A stretch of 64,000 nt of DNA. Source: Cryptomeria japonica (lineage: Eukaryota; Streptophyta; Pinopsida; Cupressales; Cupressaceae). The DNA lies in assembly GCF_030272615.1 (NCBI RefSeq), contig NC_081410.1, forward strand, positions 503,990,942 through 504,054,941, read 5' to 3'. The translations under genes and the position numbers were made by a program. The notes beneath the pieces are model-generated. The model worked only from the letters and a program-made list of their open reading frames with translations. It was not told the DNA's origin and did no database searches. Shown here piece after piece: positions 1-12,255 of the stretch. Position 1 is the stretch's first letter, and the number at the start of each line of letters is the position of its first letter.

Positions 1-3000
1 TTAGTATACCACTTTGGTGTATTTTTTGACAAGCTCATTGAACAACCTAGTGATGGAAAATCATTAGTATAATGATAATAATTATATACCATTACAATTT
101 TGTATTATGTTTTCAAATCAATTTGGTCTCTATCTCTTAGAATATTGTGTTTATAAGTCATTTTAGTCTCTTCATCAACATTTTCCCCCCTATGGTGCCA
201 AGACTTAGCATCCCATTGTCATTTTTCCTAAAACTAATTTCTTGTGTCATCTTTTTGCCATTTTCTAGTGCTTGAGCCTTCTCTAAACTATAATTTTTAA
301 GACACTAGCATGACACATAAACATCCACTCGATGTACAAGCTTCCCCCAACATTTTATCATTCTTTGACTTTTTTTGAATATCTATTTCCCTACCACCTT
401 TCAAACCTACAAGTAACTCCTCTAGTGTAACTCCAAATGAATACTCAACTCTCTCTTCTCCCTCTTTTTGACCCTATTTTGAATTCATTCTCAATCTATT
501 TTATTCTTCTTGTAGGTTTTTTTTTTTAGCACACTATCCATTGTTATCACCATTCTTGAAAAATTTAATATAACATTGTATAATACATGTGAAGACACTA
601 TTAACACTTCAAAAACCTTGTGGGAGATTTAGTAAAATTTTGCAATAGTATTCTTACCTCCCTTGGTCTTGCCAAGTTTGGGAAGACTAGGCACTTTTTC
701 CAAAAATATTTGGATTCTAGTTCCTGTTTTTCCATATAGAGCACAATGACCCACCTAACACACTAGCTAGTTTCTAGTCCAAAGATTTCCATATTTCATC
801 TCTAGGCCATTCCTTATCATTAATTTATATTTTTTCTTTCAAGTTTTTAGTTATTTCAAATATTTATTTTAATAGTAATAGTTTCATTTCTATTGTGATA
901 TTTTAGCTTAACTAGAAAATAATGATATTTAAAAGTTAAAATAGATTAGGATCACTTGGAATAATCTACTCCTTCTAATAGATTAGCAATAAATGATATT
1001 CTTTTTTCATAAAATGTTATTCGGTCCTAGTGTACTGTTCAATGAGATCATTTGACAAATGAAATTAACTTTTCACTTATATTTTTTCGTTGAGCTTGTT
1101 AGTTATGTAATTTATTTTTTGTAAAATAGGAGTAATTTCTCTATGGTCTAGATTAACTAGCAAATAATGATATTTGAAGGTTAAAACAATTAGGATTACT
1201 TGAAATAATCTAATCTTTCTACTATATTATAAATTAATTAGTCATTTTTCATAAAAAGGTTAGTTGGTCCTAGTGTACTATTTAATAAGATCATTAGAAA
1301 AATGAAACTAGCTTTTCATTTATAATTTTTTTTCATTTATAATTTTTCTTCCAACTTGTTAGTTATGTAATTTATTTTTGTAAAATAGCAAAACCAATAG
1401 TTATCTTATGATACATTAGCTTAACTAGAAAATAGTGATATTTGAAGGTCAAAACTTATTTGTATTGATTGGAATAATTTACTCTTTCTAATAGATTAGC
1501 AATAAATTAGATTCTTAAATTTATAAGATTTTTCAGTTCTAGTGCAGTCTCTAGTGAGATCATTGGACTACGTTTTGGTAAAATTGCTACTTACACCTAG
1601 AAACCTTCCTAAAATGCAAAATATATCTTTGAAAATTTAAACATTAAGCAATCTACAAACTTCATTTTTCGGATTATAGATTGTGTGTTATGATGCATTA
1701 TATGAGATTCATGACCAACATTTTCTACTATCCTAATAATAGTGTTTGTATAATATATAGAAATTAAAAAATGTCTCACTCTTGTGTTTCTAGCTTCACA
1801 ATTTTTCCATTTGATCAAATTACAACAAATTTACCTTATCTTTATATAACTCATGTACAATTTTATTCTTCTATCATAAATTTTCATGATACAAATGTCA
1901 ACTTTGACCATGAGGGAAAAAAACATGTTTCTTACTCATAGATGTGTGACTTGTATCAACACTTTGATGAGTATCAGAAAATTGTGGTAGGTGAGAACAT
2001 ATATGGTCTTGTTGTATCTCTTGTTGTGCCCTTTGTGTCATTCTTAATAAGCATTTCAAAGGTCTTTAATTCATTTGAGGTCTTGTGCATATCATTCACA
2101 ATGATATCTCATCCTTAATAATTTGTTTGAAAGGCAATTACAACTCCTAGTCCAATGTGACTAGTAAACAAATTTCTATGAGCATGTCAATTCGTACAAA
2201 CCATATGTCATTTAATATAAATATAACCACCATCTATGCATAGTTTACAACTATGGATTCTTCTGCTTTTGAATTAATGTGAATCATGATCCATTCTTAT
2301 GGGTCTTATCACCCTTTATAGATCTTGCACTTTGGATTTTCTAGTGGGAAGCTTAGAACCTTCATATCATTTATTTCATGTCTCTTCAAATCATAAGTTC
2401 TAACTTCTTATAATGTAGTTTTATCTATTGGTATCCCACCTCCTTGTAATTTGTAAACCTTGTCATTAACCAACATATGCAAAGTTTAGGCAACCTTCAC
2501 CACCAACTTTCTTTGTTATCCACTTCTTCTTCTTAGCCACTCATTAGGCAAGTAAGAGAATAAGTCCACTTTAGTGGAAGTGTCATGCTTGTTGACAATA
2601 TCATGGTAAGAATCACTACTCCTTTCATAAAAGTGGGTACTCATTTAGAGTAGATCCCAAACCTAAATTCATACCCATTTATTTAATTAGGCACACATTT
2701 CATAAAGCTATTAATGTCTTTTTCCTCATAGTGACCTTATTTTTTCATGTATTCACACAACAAGATGACTAGATTAAGTGTTCCAAAGTGGGTCCTCACA
2801 TCAAGTACCGTCGAAAAAGCTTTTTTCCACCTTCTTTCTCCAGGAGATGTTATTCATTATGTTCCCAAGTAGTTTTCCTTCCCATTTACACGTGTTTATG
2901 TTTTTATATATTTTTGAATTTTTTGAATTTAAATTTAGTTTTGAAATTAAAAACCCTAAACCAAATACTATTTAGAGACCCTAAGACCTATTCTAAACCC

Positions 3001-3865
3001 GGGACTGTTAAACATAAATTTAAAGCTTAGTTTTCTAATTTAGAGTTGAGTTACTTAAATTTATCATACAATTGAAAACATAGAAATATCAATCGATTTC
3101 TATTGATTGATATATCAATTAAATTAAAAATAATAAATATGTTAGAAATGGGTATCCATTATAAAATAGGTACACATTCTAAAAAGGAATTGATACTTGT
3201 TCATATTTAAAATGCATACCTACTTTTTTTCTAGATCAAGTTCCCATTTTAAAATGGGTATATATTCTATAAAATTTGAAAATTGAAACCCATCCTTTTT
3301 GTTTTGTTTTGAACTTGGAAGAATATTGAAAACTCAACTCTCAGCCTTTGACCTACATTACAATGCTATATTTAACAACTAGATTAAAAACTAATCATGG
3401 CTAATGACTTCATTTTGGAATTCTAGACCAAACTAAAACTTATTATAGACGACAATGTCTATTTTTCAAAAAAAAAATTGTTAAAAATTAAAAAATTAAT
3501 TAAATAATACAATCAAGGTTTTCCAAATTTTATTTTTATAATAAAATTATAGTCATGCAAGATTAAATATAATTGCAACCAAATTGCCAAATACAAAACA
3601 ATACTGAAAAATCCAACCAAAAAATTATTAGAACCAAAATATTAAGAATTTCTTAAAATAAATATAATAAAATATTTATTCAAAATGAATATATCAATAT
3701 ATGTGCGCAAATGTATGTAAATAATAGATAAACAAGAATATAAAAATGTGCTTAATTCTATATAAAATTTTCTTATTTTTCAATACATAATTACATTAAA
3801 ATATGCTCTTGACAAAATAGTTAAATAAAAATTAGCATGATCATTCAATTTTTTTTTTGATGGAG
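1..3865. other. AT-rich intergenic DNA, no recognisable gene
   Basis: Both strands are AT-rich and full of stops. The only ORFs are under 85 codons, overlap each other and carry no motif I recognise. The one internal structure I can support is the degenerate tandem repeat at 904-1575. It is probably decayed transposon sequence, but no domain survives to show this. Confidence 0.5.
904..1575. repeat. Degenerate tandem repeat, about 2.6 copies of a ~250-bp unit
   Basis: Three segments beginning TAGCTTAACTAGAAAATA or a close variant start at 904, 1149 and 1417, so the period is about 245-268 bp. Each continues with an AATAATGATATTT-like stretch, a TAGGAT(C/T)ACTTGGAATAATCTA-like stretch and a GGTCCTAGTGTACT-like stretch. 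The third copy is cut short near 1575. Copies differ by substitutions and small indels, so the array is old. Confidence 0.75.
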
Positions 3866-3933
3866 GTCTAGACTTGCAAGCACAATAGCTTAGCGAGGGC
3901 CTTCACGAAGTAGTTTTTGCCACTCGATACGGG

Positions 3934-4119
3934 GGCACGAGCCTATAGGCTGAAACCTCTTCAACTAAGAGCCAAGGGCTGAGGGGTATCCCGGAGGCAC
4001 AAACCTATAGGCTGAAACCTCTTCGACTAAGAGCCAAGGACTAAGGGGTATTCCGGAGGCACAAGCCTATAGGCTGAAACCTCTTCGACTAAGAGCCAAG
4101 GATTGAGGGGTATCCATTC
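3934..4119. repeat. Tandem repeat, three copies of a 62-bp unit
   Basis: Units start at 3934, 3996 and 4058, exactly 62 bp apart. Each reads GGCAC(A/G)A(G/A)CCTATAGG, then CTGAAACCTCTTC(A/G)ACTAAG, then AGCCAAGG and a GGGGTAT(C/T)C end. The units are nearly identical and richer in GC than the flanks. They sit inside a ~390-bp GC-richer island (about 3866-4255) that contrasts with the AT-rich surroundings and looks like a fragment of an inserted element. No ORF spans it. Confidence 0.85.
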
Positions 4120-4881
4120 CGCCAAACTAGCCCAGGGCACGAACCCAACCTCATCCCTTATGATGTCAGAGCCTTTGCACTCAACAAGACTTGATCCCTG
4201 GTAGGCTCATTAGGAGCCATTCAACTTCACCAATAGACTAAGGGCCCTTTCACAACATTCAAATTTCAATATTACAATTCTATACTGAAACCCATTCATA
4301 TTTCTCTTAAAAAAATAACAATAAAAGTAATTTTATATAAAAGTATCACAGTTATTAATATATACTCTTAAATAAATAATTAAATTAAACTTAACATGAG
4401 CATTTAAATTTCAGATTATAATACTATACTAAACAGCCCACACATGGTTGTCTTCCAAAAGAACCTTTCGACCTTTGCGACCACAGTTATTCGATACTGT
4501 AAGTACGTACCATCCATGTGATAAATAAGAAGTCCTTTCCAAACACAATTAAAAACATATATTTTGAAAGCGCCTCGTGGACCGAATAAATACTACAGAC
4601 TGTATTCAATTTTCGTACAACAAAATCTCTTAAAATGCGTGACAAAACAGAGAACAAATAAAGTAAAAAATGCTATGCCAAATTGCGTGGAATGTTCGTG
4701 AGCACCGCCATTCACCAACTAGGAAGCTGCCCCGAACTTCAATTTGCCAAATCTTACAACAAACGAATTTCCATATAAAAATGATTGCAGAACAGAATAC
4801 TTTTGTGCTGGCCGGCAATGCATTGCACCGACTGATTGATTGCTCAGATCCGATCTGGTTTTCTGAGGTTTTTTTCTCAGA

Positions 4882-5355
4882 ATGCCTCAAACATATCTCT
4901 TTCTCAAGAGTTATGCTGCAAAAGTGGTTTCCCAAGATATTGAAGCGCAAGTGCAAGAATGGAGTGATTTGAAGGCTAAGGAAGTTCAGAGAAAAGAGGA
5001 GGAGGAGGAGGAAAGCGGCAATGGAGTTATTATGGAGGCCATGGTAGTGGTATGTTTGAGCTTTCTGAGCATATTTAGAGTGCCCATTGGGCTTCAAAGG
5101 GAGTTGGGCTTGGAGGTGGCGAGAGAAGCCATGGAGAGCGTGGGATTCAAGATATTTCTGGTTATGGATAGTCTGAGCTTTTTCTTGTCACTGGTTGTGG
5201 TGGTGGTGGTTTTGCAGGCCATGGCTTTTGATAGTATTTCTTATGCTCACATGAAAAGGGTGGTGAGATTTTGTGGCACTTTGGCTCACCTCGCCATGGG
5301 GTCTGCTGCCATTGCCTTCGTTTCTGCTGCGGCCATGTTTACCAGGTGTTTCTGA
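4882..5355 (+). CDS. Short membrane protein resembling a PGG (ankyrin-family) domain
   Basis: This 157-codon ORF is the best host-gene candidate in the window. Its GC content is clearly above the flanks. Residues 1-48 are charged, with a run of Glu near 39-44. Hydrophobic segments lie at about 50-68, 88-114 and 127-152. The order of the first two, with the FKIFLVMDSLSFFLSLVVVV stretch in the second, matches the PGG domain at the C-terminus of plant ankyrin-repeat membrane proteins (ACD6-like), where an F-x-F-L-x-x-(D/N)-(T/S) motif precedes a helix. Ankyrin repeats are absent, so it is either a stand-alone PGG protein or the last exon of a truncated gene. The ATG at 4882 is the first in frame. 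Overlapping ORFs on the opposite strand are shadows. It is also possible that this is a non-expressed fragment. Confidence 0.5.
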   Translation: MPQTYLFLKSYAAKVVSQDIEAQVQEWSDLKAKEVQRKEEEEEESGNGVIMEAMVVVCLSFLSIFRVPIGLQRELGLEVAREAMESVGFKIFLVMDSLSFFLSLVVVVVVLQAMAFDSISYAHMKRVVRFCGTLAHLAMGSAAIAFVSAAAMFTRCF

Positions 5356-5850
5356 TCTTTCATGTTATGCTTGTTGGGTGGGCGGTGGGGAATCCCACAT
5401 ATTAATTAACATATTAAGTCTAAAAATTGTGTTTTAACATTTTTAAGTGTAGAGATCTAAGCTTAGTGTGAGGTTTAAGCTTAGTGTGAGGTTTAAGCTT
5501 ACTGTATGTGATTTAAGTCATCAGTTTGAGAAAAGGAATATACGAAAATTGAAAGAGGATGTTAATATTTAATGTCTATTGATTCATATTTTGAAATTTA
5601 TATATATATGTGGTATTTTTTGGATTGTTCTTCCAACTCATTTGTATTGGGAGCATGAATGAAAGCTATATCAATAATTTACAATTTTTTTTTTTTTTTG
5701 GTAGTTAAGTTTATATATTTGTTTTTTTGGTTTGTTCTTGCATTCTATTTGTGTTGGGAGAATGAACGAAAGTTATATGAATAATTTATGTATTTGGAAT
5801 GAAAGTTTTGATTTTTGATAGTCTTTATCAATCTTTCAATTTTAGTTGAT
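5356..5850. other. Spacer downstream of the PGG-like gene
   Basis: AT-rich, with a short triplicated phrase (GTGAGGTTTAAGCTTA-like, about 5465-5510) and two poly-T/A tracts. No gene seen. Confidence 0.5.
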
Positions 5851-6377
5851 TCTATAGAAAATTGATTAGTTTGTGTATGTTGTCATTAAAAATAATTATT
5901 TTGAATTGTGTTTTTTAGTTTTGTTTTGATTCATTTTTGTTTAGTGTTTAGATGAGATTTCTTATAAAAGTTGGGATTTAGTTTGTATCTTCTCTAATTT
6001 TAAGTTTCAATTATCTAGTGGTCCAAATATAATCTTTATTTCGATTCTCTTCAGCCCTGGTTTAATTGTGTTGGTGCAAAATGTTAGACCTCCAATTTTA
6101 AGATTAAACTTAAGCATAATTCTAAGTTAGCTTGACTCCAACTAGTCATTACTCACCAATTAAAATTACAATAATAACATTTTAATATACAAATTTAAGT
6201 TTACTCACTAGTCTAGACTAAATCTACAGAAAATTGATTAGTTTGTGTATGTTGGTACTATACAATTACTTTTAAAATGAATGATTTTGAATTACATGTT
6301 TTACTTTTTTTTTGACTCATTTTAGTTTACTGTTTAGATGAGATTTTTTTTATAAGAGTTGGGGTTTAGTTTGTATC
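5851..6377. repeat. Direct repeat pair (~140-155 bp) interrupted on its right by a tandem array
   Basis: Copy 1 (5851-5989) and copy 2 (6223-6377) share AAAATTGATTAGTTTGTGTA at the start and TTAGATGAGATTT...TTTAGTTTGTATC at the end. Copy 1 continues into TTCTCTAATTTT. Copy 2 stops exactly where the 359-bp array begins (6378), which marks the left edge of an insertion. Confidence 0.7.
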
Positions 6378-8005
6378 GCCGCGATGAGAGGATTGAAAGA
6401 TGGGGCATCGTGCAACTTTTCATTGAACTCATCTGACACTTTTTGTCACAACCGAGAAAGAGTCGCCACGAGCAACTAGATCCGAGTCTACCGAAATTGA
6501 GAGAGGATTTTTTACAGTGCCATAATGCGACCCCGTAGGATCAAACAGATCATTCTTATGATTAACAGGTGCCGAGAAACGCGATGTCGAATATTGACAA
6601 CTTTGAGCAATTTGAGCACTTGGACCATTTTCTTGCTAGGGTGTGTCCCACAACAATCGGGCGAGTTGGAGAGAAAAAAGAAGGCATTCCTAGTGTAAAC
6701 TCGGCCACCCCAACATGTACACGCTGACGGTTCGGTGCCGTGATGAGCGGATTGAAAGATGGGGCATTGTGTAATTTTTCATTGAACTCATCTGACGCTT
6801 TTTGTCACAACCGAGAAAGAGTCGCCACGAGCAACTGGATCCAAGTCTACCAAAACCGAGAGAGGCTTTTTTAGAGTGCCATAACATGACCCCGCAGGAT
6901 TAGACGAACCATTCTTATGATTAACAGGCATTGAGAAACGTGATGCTGAATATTGACAACTTTTAGTAATTTGAGCACTTCTGCGATTTCGCTGCTAGGG
7001 TGTGTCCCGCAACGTTCCGACAAGTTGGAGAGAAAAAAGAAGGCATTCCTAGTGTAAAATCGGCCACCCTGATGCATACGAGTTGACGGTGTGGTGTCAC
7101 GACGAGCGGATTGAAAGATGGGGCATTGTGCAACTTTTCATTGAACTCATCTGATGCTTTTTATCGCAACCGAGAAAGAGTCGCCATGAGCAACTGGATC
7201 CGAGTCTACTGAAACCAAGAGAGGCTTGTTTAGAGTGCCATAACACGACCTCACAGGATCAGACAGATTGTTCTTATGATTAACGGACACCAAGAAATGT
7301 GATGCCGAATATTGACAACTTTGAGCAATTTGAGCACTTGGGTGATTTCACTGCTAGGGTGTGGCCCGCAACAATCGAGCGAGTTGGAGAGCAAAAAGAA
7401 GGCATTCCTAGTGTAAACCTAGCCACCCTAATACGTACAAGTTGACGGTTCGGTGTTGTGATGAGCGGATTGAAAGATGGGGCATTGTGCAACTTTTCAT
7501 TGAACTCATCTGATGCTTTTTGTTGCAACCGAGAAAGAGTCGCCACGAGCAACTAGATATGAGCCTACAGAAATTGAGTGATAATTTTTTTAAGTGCCAT
7601 AACATGACTCCGTAGGATTAGACATATCGTTCTTATGATTAACGGGCGTCGAGAAACGCAATGCCAAATATTGACAACTTTGAGCAATTTGAGCATTTGG
7701 GCGATTTCGCTGCTAGGGTGTGGCCCGCAACGACCAGGCGAGTTGGAGAGCAAAAAGAAGGCATTCCTAGCGTAAACGTGGCCACCCTGACGCATAGGAG
7801 CTGATGGTTTGGTGCCGTGACAAGCGGATTGAAAGATGGGGCATTGTGCTACTTTTCATTGAACTCATCTGACGCTTTTTGTCGCAACCGAGAAAGAGTC
7901 ACCACAAGTAACTAGATACGAGTCTATCGAAACCGAATGAGGCTTTTTTGGAGTGCCATAACATGACCCCATAGGATTAGATGGATCATTCTTACATGTC
8001 ACTAA
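6378..8005. repeat. Tandem array with exact 359-bp period, about 4.5 units
   Basis: Units start at 6378, 6737, 7096, 7455 and 7814, so all four intervals are exactly 359 bp although the copies differ by many substitutions. The shared core GATTGAAAGATGGGGCA occurs at 6391, 6750, 7109, 7468 and 7827. The last unit decays near 8005. The unit is richer in GC and CpG than its flanks. The ORFs on the minus strand are incidental, because 359 is not a multiple of three and each unit falls in a different frame. The array lies just beyond the 3' side of the DDE transposase pseudogene and may be a subterminal repeat of that transposon. This link is inferred from position only. Confidence 0.85.
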
Positions 8006-8283
8006 CATCGAGAAAAACCATGTCAAATTTTGACAATTTTTCACACTTTGAGTGATTGACAACAAATGAGCAATTTTTACATCTTTTACCATATTAGCAG
8101 GGTATACTTCACGAAATGATCCCATGTGACCTGTAATGGTCCAAAATGACATTATTTACATAAAATCACACAAAACAAGACAAAAACACAATTTTTTATA
8201 TTACAATGCCTCGAGTAGTCAAAAATACAAGTCATGTACATATATCCAAATAAGATTGATATTACAATTTTTTACATTTACAT
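8006..8283. other. Spacer between the 359-bp array and the transposase C-terminus
   Basis: AT-rich sequence. It lies downstream of the minus-strand transposase frame and may be its 3' UTR. No separate feature seen. Confidence 0.4.
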
Positions 8284-8799
8284 TTAATCCAATGAACCAT
8301 CTGGATCTTCTCTACTCTTTATCATGTCTAGTATGGCCTCATGGTCAAACTCACGAACCTTCCATAGGTTCTTGTTTAGTGGTCTACCCCCATATCTGAT
8401 CAAATGAACATTTGAAGCTACAACAAGGTTAGAATAATGAAGAATCTTCCTATTTGTCTTGAAGTCCTCGAACAACCACAAGTTAGACTTCTTCACTAGG
8501 TACCTTCTAAGCAATGTACCAGTAACAACTACTGATCCTGTGGGGTACTCAATTATTTCTCCATCTACCACAGGGCGATCCAATTTCTTTTTTGTGTCCA
8601 AACAATGACACAGGTAATAATTTGTTCCTTCTTCATTGTCTTCAGTTGCAATTACTGCATAAACATGCCCTACAATGATAAAGTGAGAAGAATTTAGCAA
8701 ACAACTAAGGTAAAATATTAAAGTACAAAAAATTGCATGTGGATAATTTACCTGTTGGACTAAATCTGATACATGGTCAAAGTCAGTTGATGCTTCCAT
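8284..8799 (-). pseudogene. C-terminal domain of the DDE transposase, with a possible intron
   Basis: The 171-codon frame begins after the QLTQMEAST stretch and contains VGHVYAVIATED, a CHCLDTKKKL strand and LIRYGGRPLNKNLWKVREFD. It is a globular domain, perhaps chromatin-reader-like, that follows the DDE core. The segment 8670-8751 has intron-like ends (donor CAG/GTAAAT, acceptor ATTGTAG on the minus strand, 82 nt). Removing it shifts the downstream frame by one, so either one base has been lost or the intron is not real. The uninterrupted frame through this segment may be accidental. Confidence 0.5.
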
Positions 8800-9179
8800 T
8801 TGTGTGAGTTGTAGTGCACTCAGAGGTCAGTATGTCTCAAGTGGGATTAGAGGCCTCATACACCATTCATCCACCCACTCCTTTGATTCACAGTCATTAT
8901 AGGCACCATCTCTACATGAAGAACAATAACATGCCATCTATGGCATATGGATAGTCCATGAACCTGCATTAGAGCTTTTGAAAGAGTGTAGCTCACTAGA
9001 TCCTGTCAATGTACAACAATCTTCTAATTTTGAAATGTTAGTATCCTCTACCAACCAAAAAAATCTGCAAACTGAAGACTTACCTTGATTACCTGGACCA
9101 ATTGTACCATTGCACCATTGAACAATTGATTTTGCATCTTTCAAGTTTGCATTCCCTTTGTACTTTAACTCTTCTCATG

Positions 9180-9666
9180 CTAAAGCTCTTTTAATACATG
9201 CTCCTGCACCATCATGCTCCCCTTTTCCATGCCCATCCTCAGAGAAATTCCACATATGCTGAATAGCAGTCAACTTATGCATCCTAGTCAACCAATAAAA
9301 CATCTAAGAGTTCTTAAATTGTGATGCATAATTATTTGACCATATGATATGTTGACGGAATGATATGCCTCGGCTAGCCAAATCATCGTAGAATATTTGA
9401 AAACAACCTTGCACAAACTCTGTAGAGTGTGAGTGATCGTCATTGATGTAAAAATGATACTCCCTCAATATCTTCCTATCCTCTTCCATACTATCATGTG
9501 TATGAATGAATGCTATATGCACAAATATGGCAACTTGTGTGGAGTTGTAATATTGTGATTGCACCTCGTTCTGCAGTTGTAGTGTGTAGTTCTCTACAAA
9601 GTCAACAATTGAAACGATTGTATGAAGTGGAAATATGTCCTTGCATAGCTTAAATTGAGAGTCCAA
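9180..9666 (-). pseudogene. Catalytic core of the HGKG-type DDE transposase
   Basis: The core begins DFVENYTLQLQNE, where the first acidic residue is expected. It continues through a HSTEFVQGCF-like stretch to IIWSNNYASQFKN. The second catalytic position normally reads S/T-D-N/G here but is Asn in this copy, so the active site is broken. The third block, NFSEDGHGKGEHDGAGACIK (9181-9240), has the conserved Glu and the family signature and is intact. A stop follows directly after KRALA. These residue assignments rest on motif spacing and my knowledge of the family, not on an alignment. Confidence 0.7.
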
Positions 9667-11417
9667 CCAACGAGCTCAATGGTTATGCCTTGCATACTCA
9701 TACACTATATTCTCATGAAAGATGCCCATAAACTGATTCACTGGAATCTTCTCACTAACCAATTCACACCCTTTTGCTTCTTTCCATCTTTTAGCATGTA
9801 GGCCACTATCTTATATTTTCCAAATTCTACTAATTCATTACCAATTTCTTGTCCAATATCCAAATGTTGATAAATTTGTAAATGTCGCAATCCACCACAA
9901 TCAACACATGTGCCATCCAAGCAACACTTATTGTAATATACTTGACCATCTACTATTTCACATAAGATGCTAGATATGAATTCCCTTGAAGATGTCGGTG
10001 GACCATTTATGTTGCATTCTTGCAAAACATTGTTAGCATGCAAATCTATACATATATGTTGATAAACATCATAATGGTTAGAAAATTCAATATGTACTCT
10101 ACAACAACAAGTTGTGCATGTGTGATTTATTTTGACATAAAAAGGCTTTACCATTTCAAATAATCTTTGACTAATTTTTATTTGAGGATACATACGTTGA
10201 GACTTGGCAAAAAATTGTGTTTGAGTCATATCCGAAAAATGTTACGGATGTGGATCACGAATTTCACTACCAATCCTCCTTCTTACAACATCTCTTTGAT
10301 TTGGAGAGACCCTTGTGTTATTCTTCCAAAAATCTTCAATTAGGGATCTCAAGGCTTCAACAATTGCTTTATCTTTCTGTGGTAATGTACCAGAAAATGC
10401 CCATAACTCATTATTATATGGATCCTCTGCTCTTTGTCACCTTCCCATAGCTCTCATTAGAGTTTGTCTACTTATCTTCAATTGTTTACTTGTCTTTCTA
10501 AGGAGGCGAGCTTTCTTAGTTTTTAGTGCTTACAATTGTTGATGTAATGACACATCATGTGGCATTACTATCTTTTGTGTGTGAGTTAGAACCAATTTTA
10601 TCATATGCATTCATCAGATTCTTCACAATAGATTTGTCACTTGATTCAATCGATGTTCTTAGCCGAAGAATCTTCATTATAGGCCTAAATTTCAGATTTC
10701 TCATCATTTCAACAAATAGTTGACATCTTCCTGTCTCATTTAAAGGCTCAAAAAATGTTTTCCATATCCGGTTAGCATGTCTTTGACAAGTACGCTTTGG
10801 AATCTTGTCAACCATTGGTTTCAAAACATTAGCATCAATATCAATCAAATACTTAGGCTTTCTATGCAAAACTCTAGGAGGTGTTCTCAAACTTTGAGTT
10901 ACCTCAAGATTAGGAATGTCGACAACATTAGGGATAGGTGGCATACCTTCAACCGGAGATGAAAATGATGACATACTTTGAAATTGAGGTGTACAAGATG
11001 GTATATCTTCAATACTTGATGTCAGTCATGAAGTAGTTGCAACATCAAATGTCATAGAGGGAATGCATTCAATATGAGATGTTGTAGACACCAACGGTGT
11101 GCCAATAAGAGATGGTGTGCCTTCAACTTGAGATGTAAGAGATGGGGTGCCTTCAACTTGAATTGTGGTAGACATGCTCTCAACCTCGGGATTCAATTGT
11201 CTCATTGCACGAAGGTTTTGCATCTATTGCCATTGTGTGGCCAATTTTGTCTCTCTCTTAGATTGGATGGATATTTCATGTTCCTCTTCAATTGGCACCT
11301 CTTCTTCTATGGTATTCAATTTCCTTTGTTCATGAAGTTGCTTCATTCCTTCTTTTTTTTTGCATTCTTAGCTTCATGCTCTTCTGGTGTTACATTTTTT
11401 GGTCGTTTCCTCGGCAT

Positions 11418-12255
11418 GATGATGATTTCTACATGTACATGCACATAAAAGAGAATAAAGTGAAATTATGCATCTATGTCTGTCCTAATTATGCATCTAT
11501 GACTATCCTAATTATGCATATGTTAAAATGGATATATGAAATTGAAATTATTTCATGTATTCCTTTTCTAAATTATTTCATAAGATCTTAAAAAGGATGT
11601 ATGAAATTGCAAATTTTGTTTTAAACTACTAAACAAATAATTTTCTTATGCAACTTCCTTCAAATGCATTGTTAAATCTAATGTAAATCTAATAGGATTA
11701 TAATCAATTTTGACTCACACTTTTATTTTCACATTTAAACAAAATAACACTTAATAAGTATTTGAATTCTAAAAACAAGAAAATATTACCTCAATTATTC
11801 AAATTTGATAAAAAAAACTATGTTCTTCCTCTTTGACATTGCCAAATGAAAAAAAAGGTGGTGGAGAGCTAATGGAATGTATAAAATAACCTTGCATAAA
11901 ATGTCAACACCATGCAAAAAGCATTTTTTTTGTCTGATCATGCACAAAAAGAAGACAAAATGAGAGAATGTGGGCTTGGATCATAGGTCAAGGGTCCCAT
12001 ATAACCATTTTTTAGTGTAGCTCACTTGGCTAGCACCAAATATGGCGCTAGTCAAATGACTTCCATTGAAATTTTTTACCTTTGATAAATTTTTACTCTA
12101 TATTCTATAACCTTTTTTTTGTGCTACTCATTTGGTTAGTGCCAAATGATTTCCATTGAAATTTTTTAACCTTTGATAAATTTCTACTCTATACCCTATA
12201 ATCTATACTCTATACCCTATAGTTTGATAGCCACAACCATAAAAATTAAACCATA
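11418..12255. other. Spacer between the transposase and the satellite
   Basis: AT-rich, with no gene. Two partial ATTTGG/CCAAAT palindromes (about 12023-12035 and 12129-12149) resemble the cluster near 16.8 kb. CTATACCCTATA words repeat near 12190-12225 at the satellite edge. Confidence 0.45.

Larger units (their letters stand above)
8284..11417 (-). pseudogene. DDE transposase of the HGKG...DGAG type, degenerate
   Basis: Reading on the minus strand from an ATG at 11417, fragments of one protein can be joined. They are: a basic N-terminus (MPRKRPKNVTPEEHEAKNAK); a Ser/Pro-rich linker with repeated VEGTPS words; an HRKPKYLIDI/NRIWKTFFEP region (10555-10974); an SLIEDFWKNNTRVSPNQRDV region near 10300; a Cys-rich domain with CTTCCCRVHIEF and C-x2-C clusters (9738-10229); the catalytic core (9180-9666); and a C-terminal domain (8284-8799). 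Known: a DDE fold with the late HGKG-x-x-DG-x-G motif occurs in poorly characterised elements of plants and animals. The copy is dead. There is a frameshift after the first ~24 codons in a poly-A run, stops near 11220, 11030, 10440 and 10246, a frameshift at about 9738, and stops between 9180 and 8825. I do not assign a superfamily name. Confidence 0.75.

Noticed and set aside
4630-5097. 155-codon minus-strand ORF opposite the PGG-like gene
   Set aside because: It overlaps the better supported plus-strand frame and has no motif of its own.
6690-7795. Repeated minus-strand ORFs (LSRLQQKASDEFNEKLHN-like) in the 359-bp array
   Set aside because: A 359-bp period changes frame each unit, so no continuous protein is possible. 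Similar short ORFs recur simply because the DNA repeats.
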